Assembly: GCA_023627715.1 (NCBI GenBank)
Contig: JAMAHW010000037.1
Span: forward strand, 62,001 to 126,000
Length of the DNA: 64,000 bases
DNA from: Periconia sp. R9002
Lineage: Eukaryota > Ascomycota > Dothideomycetes > Pleosporales > Periconiaceae
Reading direction: 5' to 3'
Made by a program: the position numbers and the translations under genes. Shown in pieces: positions 11,210-23,200 of this stretch. How positions within the stretch are numbered: the first letter of the stretch is position 1; every line of letters begins with the position of its first letter. A model generated the notes under the pieces. That model made no database searches. It saw nothing but the letters and a program-made list of their open reading frames with translations, and was not told the origin of the DNA.

Positions 11210-12348
11210 GCCGTAAAATATATTTGTCTTGGGAAGAAACTTTCACTGGAAGGTCAAAAGCACTGTTCTTGAGAATTGTAAGGTGAGCACAGTAGGAGTT
11301 AAGCATTGCATTGTGTGTGAATTTTTGGCCTGCGCTACTTCTACGCCTAAGCTAAATACTACCGGGGTCCAGCCACTTGAAAGCGACACCTTGACCAGGG
11401 CTATGGATCATCCAAAAAAAAAAAAAAAAAAAAAAAGCGAACACGCATGTTCGATATTATGTTCCCTACAGAAAATTTGCAGGCCTAGAATGGGTAACAA
11501 TCCAAAAAATTGCGATATATTGTTCATCCAAGCATGTTAAACATTACTCAGTACGACCCTACAGTACCCCATGTTGCTATGTGACGTACTCTTCTTTTGA
11601 TGTTGTCGTTTGAGATTATATACGTACGAGCTTACATCCTATTTCTGTTATGCGTCAGATGAGACTGATATCCACAGACAAAATATATCAATTATAGTGA
11701 GAACTGTGAAGTTTGTCTTGGTGATCGAACCACTTATGGTACAAAAAAAACCCCCCCAAGAGAACGAAACCCTGAAGGCAGTAATCAAGAGCACATGTCA
11801 ATCTCATTGAACATCGAATTCCAACGATTGTAATGAATACAAACGTTACAAGTTTTTCATTACGCAAGAGGTTTGGGGCCATCTACATATCCCATGGGAT
11901 ACATCTTAAGCCAAGCTGACCGTCGAAGGCACCGGTATACGCAGTATCACGCATTTTGCATCTGTACCTATGCAGGTTCTTATCAGGACCTCACTGAGAA
12001 CTCTGATACGGTGTCAATACTGCAGGTAAATGCATTGCCACGCGATGGTAAATACGATTTCGTTCTTTCGCTCGCGAAGTTTTTGTGCAGGTAAAGCAAG
12101 TTCTATAAAGCGAAATATGACCAAGGCAGAAATCGACAGCCTTAAAAGCCCAAGAAACCAGCATATTGTAGTTGAAAGTTGCAATCACCAAAGTTCGACA
12201 AACTTGGTCGGTGATGAATTTATTGAGCAATTCTGCCAGAACCACCTAGCGGCTAATCAGCGTCAAAAATTCCACCCAAGGACCACAGATGTAGAAAACA
12301 AAATGTTATGTGGTAACTTGGCCATCGTCCATGCTTGAAGTGACTAAC
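11210..12348. other. Intergenic with a long poly-A tract
   Basis: No supported gene. A run of 23 A residues lies at 11414-11436, about 200 nt upstream of the acidic-protein start, and a smaller A8C7 tract lies at about 11742-11757. Such tracts commonly act as nucleosome-depleting promoter elements. Confidence 0.55.
11414..11436. repeat. Poly-A homopolymer (23 nt)
   Basis: An uninterrupted A23 tract in the promoter-side spacer of the 9584-11209 gene. The true length may vary between isolates or sequencing runs. Confidence 0.85.
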
Positions 12349-13002
12349 TCAGATATTGGCTTTGATAATCCCGCTCTTTCCCGGCGAATCTTTCTCCTTT
12401 TTACGAGCCTCCCATTCCCAAGACGTCCCCTGAAATCTTCCTCTCTTCCATGTTTCATAGACTGTCTTCCTCCCCTGCTCATCACCACACTCCAACATCC
12501 TAGCCCACACTGCCAATTGTTCCTTGAAGCCGATGTTAGGATCGCAAACTGGTCTTCCCTCGCATAACTGCCCCAAAGCTTCCTCCCACCCAATCTTGAA
12601 CTTCCACATCAAATACGCTATTATCAAAGTGGCGCTCCTACTATTTCCCATGGCGCAGTGTACGAAGACGCCACCTTTTTTCCTGTCTCCTTTCTCATTA
12701 ATAACTTCTCCATTCAACCCCTCGTTGATATATGTGGAAGCGCTTTGGAAATATCTCAACAGATCCTCATTGGGATTATCGTCGGCGCGGATCTGATAAT
12801 GCTTTAAGTGGCCGAACTTTTCTTGCAGTAGAGGGTCGTAGTCGATGACTGATAACACATGAGTTATGCCAGCGGCACGTATCAAATCTCTTTGATAAAG
12901 CGCATAAAGACCTCCAATGTAGAGAGACCCTCCAGCGCGAGGGACCAGGTCCACCCAGCCCATCGCCGTGTGTGCGGTGCTGCCGTAAAGCAGGTAGGAC
13001 AT
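12349..13002 (-). CDS. Yvh1-like dual-specificity protein phosphatase
   Basis: A single-exon gene of 217 residues. It has the DSP fold hallmarks: the N-terminal LYIGGLYALY strand-turn, a likely general-acid Asp in IRADDNPNED (D74/D75), and the P-loop HCAMGNSRSAT with catalytic Cys116 and Arg122. Dephosphorylation of phospho-Ser/Thr/Tyr is therefore expected. The closest recognisable pattern is the catalytic half of fungal Yvh1 (DUSP12). The C-terminal zinc-binding domain that Yvh1 uses in 60S ribosome maturation is absent; the frame ends after a charged tail (EWEARKKEKDSPGK). It may be a separate short DSP paralogue. The start at 13002 is the first ATG; a second in-frame Met at residue 14 (MGWVDLV) begins right at the conserved part and could also be used. 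Confidence 0.85.
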   Translation of the reverse strand: MSYLLYGSTAHTAMGWVDLVPRAGGSLYIGGLYALYQRDLIRAAGITHVLSVIDYDPLLQEKFGHLKHYQIRADDNPNEDLLRYFQSASTYINEGLNGEVINEKGDRKKGGVFVHCAMGNSRSATLIIAYLMWKFKIGWEEALGQLCEGRPVCDPNIGFKEQLAVWARMLECGDEQGRKTVYETWKRGRFQGTSWEWEARKKEKDSPGKSGIIKANI

Positions 13003-13799
13003 GCAAAGTTGATAAATCTCAGGTCAATGGAGGACTTGTCAATAAAAAAACTATGGTGACTTTTTACTGGTGTGAGTCTGCTCAGGCCGAGTGCGAAGAG
13101 CCGAGGCATGAACCGAACATTGAATTTACCTATATGTACACGTGCATACAAATAGCTGATGTAGGTACGAGTGCCAATCAAATTGACGGATGCCAATATG
13201 TCAGTAGCGTGTTCAATATCTATGTGACAGACAATACCTACGTACATGGACAGTTGATTGAGCCTGTCCCGGTCACGTGATACGCATCCCTCCGTGGTCC
13301 CCCCAACGCCTTGATATGAGGCAATTTCGAACATAGACCTGAGTATTTGAAATTCTCAGTGAGTCAAATAAGAAGAAGTCGGAAGCCTACAACAGCCTGA
13401 GTATGGAAAGCATTCGGCATTCAGCGAACCATAGCTCAAGTGCTATCAATTTACATCCGAGTATTGCAAAGTGGCACATAGGTGAGCCGTATATACAGCA
13501 TGTGTTGAATTGCTTCTTCTGGGGAATGGCTGCTATGCCATTATAATAATTGCAAACAGACCTTCAAATTGTTGAATCGATGCCGCGAATGCATACGACC
13601 AAATGCGTCGGGGGCGATGAGAGTTGATCAATAAGCTGGGTATACCGCATAGAGTGCGCAAATGGCGCTCACCCAGAACTTCAGAAGTTCCTGAAAACTC
13701 TAATTAGAGTGCAAGACAGAATATCACTGCAATTTTCGCATGGACCATACATCAATACCTTATACCTTCGATCTGATACCAATGAAGGTACCGGCTGAG

Positions 13800-13817
13800 C
13801 TAACCTATGGTGGTTAG
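13800..13817. promoter_or_regulatory. Inverted repeat CTAACC...GGTTAG upstream of eS21
   Basis: Perfect 6-nt arms separated by 6 nt, about 130 nt before the eS21 ATG. The GGTTAG arm resembles the telomere-like elements that Tbf1/TRF-type factors bind at ribosomal protein genes in some fungi; this link is inference. Confidence 0.3.
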
Positions 13818-13830
13818 TGCCTTGGCCGGC

Positions 13831-13846
13831 TAAGCGAGACATCACA
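13831..13846 (+). promoter_or_regulatory. Putative ribosomal-protein promoter element (eS21 copy)
   Basis: TAAGCGAGACATCACA, 112 nt before the eS21 ATG. Similar words occur 114-116 nt before uL14 (TTTAGCGACGCACAC) and on the eL34 strand (TAAGCGAGCCTCACAC). It may be a shared element for coordinated ribosomal protein expression. Confidence 0.35.
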
Positions 13847-13942
13847 GTAGCATGGAAATTCGATGTGAGAACCACCTCGACGACAACCTTTTGACGCAAA
13901 CCCCGCCAACAACACACTCGCCTCATCCACGAATCCGTCAAT

Positions 13943-14301
13943 ATGGAGAACGAACGCGGTGATCTCGTCGACCGTAAGCCTCTCGATTTTGCTATTCTGC
14001 GGCCCCTGCCGCATCGCCAACACTATACGGCTTCAAAATCTTGTAAAACGAATACTAACACAATTTGGCAGTCTACGTCCCTCGCAAGTGCAGTGCCACT
14101 GGCCGTATCATCAAGGCCAAGGACCACGCCTCCGTCCAAATTAGCATTGGTCAAGTCGACGAGAACGGTCGCTACACCGGCGAGAACCAGGCATATGCCC
14201 TCTGCGGTTTCGTGCGCGCCATGGGCGAGTCCGATGACTCCATCAACAGGCTCGCTCAGAGGGACGGTTACCTCAAGAACGTCTGGAGCGCTTCGCGGTA
14301 A
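13943..14301 (+). CDS. rps21: 40S ribosomal protein eS21
   Basis: A component of the small ribosomal subunit that takes part in 18S rRNA 3' maturation and 40S stability. Exon 1 (13943-13973) encodes [11 protein letters not shown] 98-bp intron with an ideal ACTAACAC branch site follows, and exon 2 (14072-14301) continues [18 protein letters not shown] to the conserved ending [13 protein letters not shown]. The product has 86 residues, matching the family (87 in yeast). The early intron right after the first ten codons is typical of fungal ribosomal protein genes. Identity is unambiguous. Confidence 0.97.
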
Positions 14302-17119
14302 AGGATTTTGGATTTGCACGGGGTATGTGGCATGCACTGCAACAACAGCGTCGCGAGGATGCTGACAGCGGCTCAGGAAAACTGCAATTGACATGAGTGG
14401 TCGAAGGCGCGGGATGCATTTCACGGCTATATGAGGCTCTTTCTTCCACCTTCATGAGGGCTGTCTACGGTGTCATGGGGATAGGAAATCTGGTTCTGGC
14501 ATCAGCACGATCAAATTCAAACAATACAACCTTTACGCAAACCACAACCATTGAGTTGCTCTGGGCGATAGCCAGTCTATGTGCACACATATCTCGGACC
14601 ACTAACCTATGCTCACTGCGTCTAGGAACCCCACCCTGCGAGGCCCTGCTCAATCAACAACCTCTACTGTAACGTTCCAATGCCTTGATCTCACGGGCGC
14701 GACCTACATCTTGGAGTGAAATCTGTGCAAAGAGCACATCGCAGGTTCTGCAGAGGGTCACACGCCCCCAATGCGGTGTTCTAGTCTTTTCGTGGTGATA
14801 CAACAAGCTTTAGGCACAGTTGCCACCAATACTGGGGCAGCGGGCAAGATTCCGCCAGCCGCCTCATTCTACAGCTCATGCATTCACCGTTGACTGAAAG
14901 TCCCGCGCGACGTGTATCGAAAATGCATAACCTATAGCAAGCCTACTTTTCGAAGTAATCGTCACCGTGACCTCACGCTTGTACTTTCTATTGTCAGTAT
15001 GGCTGTGGCAACAAAGTGATACAGCATTTCTTGTGAAACTGGTGCAGTTTCTAGACAAGGCCTATGCGGAGGGCGGCTTCCACGCACTGTCCCATACGTT
15101 TCCGACATCCCCAAGTATTACAGCATGGAGAGTGACTTATGCAAATACATGGAGCTCGCATGGCATTGCAAATCAGGGGAGAGGTGCCAGCTGGCTGTAG
15201 CTGGCGCATGGTTATTGGGCATTTGCGCATACCTCTGTTTGCCAGATCTGTAGATTTCACCGTTCGGGAACGGAGATGTGAGCCCAACGTGTACGTTCTA
15301 ATCAGCACTCGATATATTGTATGTATAAATGCCTGCCGCCACCAATCTACCGATCAGATTAGATTTTTCTGTGAGTAAGCATCCTGTTCCTTTCGAATTT
15401 CCAGCTTCGACCGCTCTCTACTGCAACGAAACAATCCAGATCACCACAACCACAGTCTCCATGTCTGGCACGGAATGGCAAGGATGAACAAACCGTACAC
15501 CGATCACGACCCCGATCTCAATAATCCCATGAGCAGCAATCAGACCGATGAAATAAGTACCTACTCCGCTACCTCCACATGACCCCAGCAACAACCGGAT
15601 TTCCCCTACCTCTTTTCAGCGTGTCGAGCTCAAAGGATGTACACTCAGCGAATACAGCGAACCATGCGGACCGCCAAGTTCGAAGCGAGTGGGACGGGAC
15701 AAGCAAGGGGTTTACTCCACATGACTGGGCTGGGGGCCCCAGACGGCCCTGCACATAGTGCATGTACAAATTTGTATCCCCATGCGTCGCAACCCACCGC
15801 CCAAAGCCGCACGCGCCCATTCGCTTTCTACATTTTTCTATTTGCAAAAAATTCGAATCTCAACTGCAAGTCTGACTGGTTGGAATAAGGCGGTATATAC
15901 GAGCACGGGAACGCTCGTCGCTGCAGCTTGCACACCGATCAGAAAACAGCCGTGGCCCGTCGGTAATCTGCGGCAATGTGTATACGATTACAGCATGCTC
16001 CCCCTCCATAGATTTTCTGTAAGCTGCTCACATGCACCCTAGCTACTCAATCTCACATGATTTCGTTGTACCCATATCTCAACTATAGGCCTTGGGTACT
16101 GGGATCGCCTCGGTTCTACGTACTTCGCACCCATCCATACAGATACGGCGGTACAAAGCGACATATCACCGGTACATGCTCGAACAGAAGCTTCGTATTC
16201 CATGTCCGGATATGCTCTTCAGAAGTATTTGCTCGACGCAGTATATGCGACTTCATTCAGCCAACCCCGCCGATCAAATTATCCGTCAATCAACCAACAG
16301 TCAATCCCTTGAAGCCGCGTACACAGAGGGAAACTACGCATTCCTATCCATGTACATCTGTACTGTATACATGATACATCTATGCGCATACGCGCATTCG
16401 CCAATACCTGGATGTATTCCGTTTAACATACAGTACACCTCCGCCTTCCTCTTCTGTTCCCCTCCATTCCCCGACCGAAATCCAACCGTCCCGCATTCAC
16501 CATCTACCAATCATGCACGTCACATTTCCGAAATGGAAATAAAAAAGTGTTCCATACTCACATCCAAAGATACGAGAAAGAAAGAAGAAAAAAAAATGTC
16601 GCACTCATTCCCTTCACCGCCCACATGTACACAGTATTACAAAGCAAAAAAAAACCATCCCACTAATTCCAAACCACTCAAACACCACGTGAACAATCCA
16701 GAATCCTCACAATCCTCCTATCCCTACACGGTCCATCATCATCCCATTCAGAAACCACACGTCCGCCCACCCGCCACCAATCACCTATCCACCCTTTCCA
16801 TCCTGTCCCATGCCACGCATCCCACACCTACAGTCTTACAATCTTACACACACCACGCTAACAACCCTCAAGCAAATCGTCCCGTCACCCGTTTTTCCCG
16901 CCTGCACTACGCCGCACACACACACCCTTGCCTAACGCCTTGCATACCCTTTCGTGTCTCCGGGATGTGGGTTCTGAGCCGTCTTTTCCTGTGTCTCTCT
17001 CGCACGGAGGCGGACGGCGGCAGCTCGTGTTCCTCAACTTTTGTTACCTCGGCGGGCTCGGAGACGGGAGGGCGAGCGGGTGGCGGGAGGGAGGTCCGAC
17101 CCGGATGGACATGATAATC

Positions 17120-17133
17120 GGGGGGGGGGGGGG
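17120..17133. repeat. Poly-G homopolymer (14 nt)
   Basis: An uninterrupted G14 run inside a G-rich segment (17035-17185). It could form a G-quadruplex-like structure and could be a site of sequencing error. Confidence 0.8.
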
Positions 17134-17939
17134 CGATATCGATGTTCTGGAAGTGAGTTAACGGGGAGTGGGGAGAGGGAGGATGCGATAGCCGTTTTTT
17201 TCCGTTCTCGGATTTTATTTCCAACGAAATTAAGGCGTGAATGTATCAATTCTTCCCAATCAATCATCAACCAAGCCTCGCTTCACGATACGAAGTCGAG
17301 ATTCTCGAATCCATTCTTCCAGCCTTGCCTCTCATCAGTGGAGAAATCTCATTCCCCACTTCGTTTTTTTTCCCCTAAATCTTTCTACCACACTCCTCGG
17401 TAGAACCCATCTCGAAACCAGCCTCGCCGTTCACTACACACATACCTATAGGAACCCCAACAAAAAACAACAACACGAGAACGCACGCACATACATATAC
17501 ATGCCACAAGCGCATACACGTAGACTCACAAAAAAAAGAAATACTGACCGACCTTCTCCGTCCATTCCCTCAGCCATGCTTTTCACCCGTCCGTCCCAAA
17601 ACAAAAATGTCGCCGAAAAGGAAACAATCGGTCGGTGGTTCCACTAAACCACCGATGCTAAACCCACTGATTTCTTTTACAACTAACCTATGCGATTTAC
17701 ACGACTATTGAGTCTACCATTCAAATCCGTCCCTCGCTCACCATCCTTACCCCAGCCCTACATACCCAACACACCCACATACGACGTCAGGAAAGTCCAT
17801 CCGTCCGTCCAACCCGTCCTTCCCTCCCAATCTTCCATCCAATCCAATCCATGCTACATAAATAAAGTAACCCAAAGTAACCTAAATTAAAGTAGCCTAT
17901 TCAAGTAAGTAGCTATCTACCTAGCTATGTAAGGCTGTA

Positions 17940-17964
17940 AGCTACCTAGGTAGCTACCTAGGTA
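17940..17964. repeat. Tandem palindrome TACCTAGGTA x2
   Basis: Two copies of the perfect 10-bp palindrome TACCTAGGTA (17943-17952 and 17955-17964), 12 nt apart. The first is nested in the longer palindrome AGCTACCTAGGTAGCT (17940-17955). Related CTACCTAC/GTAGGTAG words recur at about 18050, 18270, 18980, 19090, 19145, 19565, 24310, 24330, 25370, 26040, 26195 and 26350. Confidence 0.8.
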
Positions 17965-18326
17965 AGTACATCACGTGCACGTTGGAACCCCCACACTACC
18001 TATCAACCTACCCACCTATCTTTGATACTTGTGTAGTAATCTAGGTAGGTGAATCTACTTATGTATGAAATTGAATTTGATCCTCATAGAGTATCGCTAC
18101 CCTGGGTATCGACACAGGTGGGATACTTATGTATAAAGTAGTTTATTTTGGTTTTTACTACGATGCGATTGATTGTGTGCTAGAACGGAATGAAAAACCA
18201 ATCCATTTCAATTTTTTGATTTGCGTATGTACACTTTGATGTATACATGTACTGATACTACCTAGTACGTTGACTGCCCAAGGTAAGATACCTAGAAACA
18301 CATCTATCCACGCAAACACACCCATC

Positions 18327-18351
18327 GATTTTTTTTTTAAAAAAAAAAATC
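18327..18351. repeat. T10A11 near-perfect palindrome
   Basis: GA-T10-A11-TC. It is self-complementary apart from one extra A. It could act as a bidirectional poly-adenylation/terminator-like element or simply be a slippage tract. Confidence 0.8.
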
Positions 18352-20293
18352 AGGGGACAGCCTATCCTAGCCCTATACCCCCACCCAGCCCTAGTTATCC
18401 CCCAAGGTATGTAGGTCCTACTTCGGTCCTATTTCATGTTCCCATCGTGTCAGCCTTCCCTCCTTCCCTCTTGCCCTGCGCGCTGCGCTGTGCTTACTTA
18501 CCTTACCCTTACCTACTCTACACCGCTGCTTTTCGGCAGAGCGAGGGTGTTGAAAACGGCAGTTTTTGTTTTGTGTGTTTGATTATTTATGATTAGGTAT
18601 TTGCTTTTTAGAGGGATGGGGGTTAAGGATGGATGGATAGATAGATAGAAATGTGGGGAGATAAGGTAGGGGTTGGATATTGTGTGTATGTGTATGTAAT
18701 GCGGATAGGAGAGGAAGGCATGGAAGGCATGGAGTGTAGAGTACATAGGTACACACCATACAGTGTTGTTAGGTACCATTTTACCTTGGTTTCTTGACGA
18801 ATATGTAAATGTTACATGTACATGTATGTAGCAAATCCTTCATCCAGTCCCGTCCTTTCTCTCCAACCATCCATCTAGCCACCTCCCAAAACCGTCATTT
18901 ATTCCCACCACAGCACTGAATATACGCCCTCCCACTCAACGTTACCTATAGCAAAGCAATCTACCTCCATACCTACCTAGCCTATCCATCCACCACGTGC
19001 TCGACTCCGTAGCTCCCGTACCTCCTTACTCACCTACCCACGTGCCATTCCTGCTCCTTCCTTCCTTCCTAATGTTCCTAGCGTACCTACCTATCTACCC
19101 GTGCGCGCCGCGTGGGTGCGTGGGGTGAGGGTTCATATAGGTATGTAGGTAGGTAGGTGGAAGTAGGCATGTATAGACGAAGAAAAAGGAAAGAAAAGAA
19201 GAAGTGGGGGTGGGGGCCGACCGGTCGGTCGGTGTAAGCGGTGGAGGTGGATGTTGGTGAGGTAGGAGAGAAGGAGTCAAAAAAAGGAAATGATTGAGGA
19301 AGAAGGGGTGTGTATGATGTGCGATAAAGTATATCGAGGAAAGAGAGAGAATAAATGGATGAAGAAGGTAAAAGATGTGCAAGTAGTGTATCGTTGGAGG
19401 GAGGAAGAACGTACATTGTGGTAGTGCGCGTAGATAAATAGGTACACACGCGCAGCGCTTGTGTGGGGTGAAGAATTTTGCTCTTTTGACGAGAGAAGGA
19501 AGGAGAAGTGAGGCGACAAACACGGCGCTGATATGCGGTGCGACTTGCTTTCTTTGGTGTGCAAACCTACCTACCTACATCATCATAAATGGGAAAGTTA
19601 GTACTCCTGCTTTAGGAGAAAGGAATTGGCGCACGTCACTTTCTCTCTTTTTCCTTTTTTCTTTTTGCGACTTTTTTTTTGGCTGCAAGTTCGGATTGGA
19701 TTGGAATACCCCGCCTTGGACCTGTGCTAGTTACATGGAACGGAACGGGTGTGCGTCACGCGTGGGTGGGTGGGTGGTTGGATGCGCGCGCACGCGCACT
19801 GCAGTATCCGGAAGAAGAAAAAGAAGAGAAAAAGAAAAAAAAAGATAATAAAAAAATCCTCCGCGCTTGTGCCCCACTAGTTAGAGAGCTCCAAGCAAAA
19901 GATCACGGCAACACGTGGCCAAGGCCCACGTTTGGCTCCTTTTCCTCCCTAGCCAGCCTCCCGCATCCCGGGGGAACGCGGCCGAAGAGACGCGGAACAA
20001 CCGCGATTCTGTTCGCCTTGGCGTTGCAATTGGGCGGTGTGATAATGCACTGGAGACCTCCCGCGTCTCCATGCAGCTTCTAAAACAGCTTCCATCTCGC
20101 CTCGGTCAAATTCCATAAAAACCATTTTCGGGGTTTCCCGGCCCACGCGTCGTCGAATCAGAAACACCTTGACTTGACTGCATTGAGCAACCCGGATCAC
20201 CGTTGTGAGGCGTCCCGTCCTTGGGGATCCAACTCCTTGTAGGCTTATCGTACACGACGACCGGTACGGCACGTTTCGAAACACGGTAAAAAT

Positions 20294-23200
20294 TTAGCCT
20301 TTGGAGGGTCTGCCCATGATGGCTGATGCTGCTGTATGGGGAACAAATTGCGACATGGGAGCATGTTGCTGCTGCACCTGACCGTCATGTGGCTCTACAA
20401 CCCGAACCCGTTTGCCATCCTCCTTGCGAGCGGTGGGAGCTGCATCACCGATGGCCCCTCGGACGGCAGACACTGCCTTGCTCTCGTTGACTTTCCAATC
20501 ATCACCCTTTCTGACCAGCTTGGACCGCTCCTTCTCCTCTTTGAGGGCGAGTAACGCTTTCAACTTGTCATCGCGCCTGGTCCCTTGCACACAGTCACAG
20601 AGACAACCTTCGGTGGGGCACGCCCCTGCCGACATGACCGAGTCGGTGAACCAAGTAGACAGACAGAACGTGTGGCCTCCATGTCCGCATAATGCGCACC
20701 AAGTCCACAATGTGGCTTTGGCCTTGGCTGGGGCCTCTGGTATGGTAGGAGACGGAGCATCATCGCAATGGTTAGCTATTTCAAGAGTGTTTGATGCCAG
20801 AGAAGATGAGCGTCTCATGTTATGTTCACTTCTCTTCAAGGTAGACCGGTATTTCACTTTGACCTTCTTTTTAGTGGTCATGGGCTCGAATGCAGGATAA
20901 CGCCCCCAGCAGATAGGACAAGGTGCTTGAGCTCTTTTACATGACTCGCACCGCATCTTATCTTTGGGGTTGTTGATGGGCGATTTGCAGCTGAGGCACA
21001 ACAGACCAACCTGCGTCTCCTTCAAAGCTTGCTCGTAAACTCCCGGGTAGGTGGGGTACGCAAGCCGGCGCAGAGAAGCCGCAGCGTTGTATAATTTAGA
21101 GCTGTGCAGCTGTGCATGGTAGGTATGGAGGATCGACTCTGCCTGATAAGGGTTTATGCCGGTTGCTAGAACTTGAGTAAGTTGGGTCGAGAGAATGGTA
21201 TTCACCTGTGTGGGCGATAAGCCTATGGCTGTCAGCGTATCAGCAACGGTGGACTGAACCTCAGTCTCATTGATTTCCGATGTGCTGAGCGGAGAGTGAG
21301 TTTGGGGTAGCAAAGGAGCCAACAGAAGCAGCAGAAGAGATGAAGTCTGCGCGTCAGAAAGCGTGTCAGTATGGAATGCCAACGTGTCTTGAAGGAAGCC
21401 GATGACGGAGAAAGGTGAATCTTTTTCTGCATCGACGTGCATGGCTTGGAAGTCTGACACCAGGAGAGGCTCTTCCGCACGGTAATCAAGGACCGGAGGC
21501 GCGCTCTCCGGTGCGCGATGCAGGGAACCGAAAGGTTTAGTGGGTTGTGGAGATTTAGGGTCATCATGGCCGTCAGGGACAATGGTGCCGCTGGCTTCCA
21601 AATCATAGGAATGTTCCAACAGTGACGACGTCGACGACAAATGGTCCCCACTGCTTGTATATGCAGACGACTCGGAACTGTCATGGCGAAGCAGCTGGTT
21701 GTTCCTAGTCAGATTCTTCATGTCCTGTGCTGCTTTTTCTCTGTTGACAGATTCATCCATGACAGCCGTTTCGTCACGGGCCGAACCCTGCTGACCGCTT
21801 TCGCTGGGTACAGCAGCGCTAGCAGGTGCATAATCGCCAAGCGGGATGGTGGTGGGCGAGATCTCGACCCCCTTGCCCGCATCGTCAGTTTGTAGCCGCG
21901 TAAAGTTCCCGAAGCTGGAGCCCTCCGAATCATGTTGCCATTTTTCGGGAATTGATTCCATCCCTTGTGGGTGGGAGTTAGCACTCTCGATTGAGTTGGG
22001 CATTGAATTCCCGCGCAGAGAATCGGTGGACGCAGAAAACATGGCGAAACTTTCGTCTGAATCATGGCGGTCCAGTCGAGGCGGAATTTGTATATTGATG
22101 CCCTGCGCATCGGTGGGCCCCAACTTGAGAGGTATCCGTGGGGAAGCACGCCAACTACCCACCATAGCGCGTCTCTCTTCCAGATCGTTCGATGAGCGAT
22201 ACCATTGAGGGCCTTTGAAGTCGGGTCTTTCAAGATTCAAAGGATCCGTGTCAGCTGCAGTTGGCATAGCCATTTGCGGAGAGGGTCCTGTGACCGCGGG
22301 GGGTAGCTCAATCGTCTCATCATCATGATCTGGGTCAGGGAGAGCATGTTTCTGTGTGTTGATGATGGACGATGCCGGGGTCGTGAGTGGTCGTGCGAGC
22401 GGTGTGGCTATATTCGACGTACTCTCTGATGCGGGAGTAGTATTGGCAGTAGCAGTCAATCCGACACTTGATTCGGCCAAAGACGGCTTACCGTTGACTT
22501 CCAAGAGGGGACGCGAGGCGGGGTCAGGACGCACAGGCGACTGCTCGCCATGTAAGTTTGATGGTCCAGACGGGGTATGCGGCTGCAGATCCGCAGGCGC
22601 TAGTGCGCTGTGCTGGTGTGTCTGGAGACGACGTTGCCTGTGGAGCTTGGCTCGCCGCCTCGTGGCAACCGCGATGGAGGCTCCGATAATCCTCCACGTC
22701 TGGGCTAAGCGATGACATGCGGCTCTTTGCGCATACTCGGCATTCTGCTCAAAGACGCGGTGCACATCTTGATAGGATTGGACGGTAGGTGGATCCGGGA
22801 GGGCGATGGATCTGTATTTCTGGGCCAGGTACGCGAGTACGTGAACGTTGGGCGCTCCAGGTAGTGTTCCGCGGATGGCAAGCTGATTCGGCCTATAGGA
22901 TTCATTGGGTATGGCCATGGAATCGGTAAGGAACATGACCTTCGGAACCGTATCGGAGGGGGGTGTACTGCTGAAAGATTTGGCAGACCGATTGCTCGCT
23001 GTGCGACCATGATGTTTCTTCAGCGATGAACTTAAAAAGCTGTCATCTGCACTGTCTTCTGCGGAACTGCGAAAGCTGGTTTTCTCTGGGCTCCCGCGCT
23101 TATCATGTGAATGGCCCAGGTACGTGTCATCCGAGTAGACCGAACGCGTGGAACGTCTGTTTCGTGCCCGCACCTGAGTAAAAGCGCCCAACTCACCGCT

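Larger units (their letters stand above)
13003..13942. other. Divergent spacer, phosphatase / eS21
   Basis: Holds the promoters of the phosphatase (-) and eS21 (+). An inverted repeat CTAACC-6 nt-GGTTAG is seen at 13800-13817, and a TAAGCGAG element at 13831 is also found upstream of the two other ribosomal protein genes. No gene is supported inside. Confidence 0.55.
14302..20293. other. 6-kb gene-poor region between convergent genes
   Basis: No protein gene can be supported between the 3' ends of eS21 (+) and Rtc1 (-), although neither flanking gene needs a promoter here. The region has alternating pyrimidine-rich and purine-rich tracts, a 14-G run at 17120-17133, a T10A11 palindrome at 18327-18351, a perfect 12-bp CCGACCGGTCGG palindrome at 19217-19228, and many CTACCTA/TAGGTAG copies between about 17.9 and 19.6 kb. 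The longest plus-strand frame (16092-17114, first codon TTG) is compositionally like its surroundings. A Pro-rich minus-strand frame at 16907-17224 is slightly more protein-like. It may hold a non-coding RNA, long 3' UTRs, a heavily spliced gene or remnants of repeats. Confidence 0.6.

Noticed and set aside
16092..17114. A 340-codon plus-strand open frame
   Set aside because: It begins with TTG, is low in complexity (Pro/Ser/His/Thr from C-rich DNA), shows no domain, and overlaps a more protein-like minus frame. Most likely it is a chance frame in pyrimidine-rich DNA.
17120..17133. Poly-G run as an assembly gap marker
   Set aside because: It is a homopolymer of real bases in a G-rich context, not Ns; no gap is evident.
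19087..19564. Overlapping minus-strand frames rich in Ser, Thr, Pro, Tyr and Phe
   Set aside because: They translate simple GTAGGTAGG/GAAAGA repeats; three frames look equally 'protein-like', a sign of low-complexity DNA.
14302..20293. Transposon in the gene desert
   Set aside because: No transposase or reverse-transcriptase-like frame, no long terminal repeats and no clear terminal inverted repeats were found by eye.
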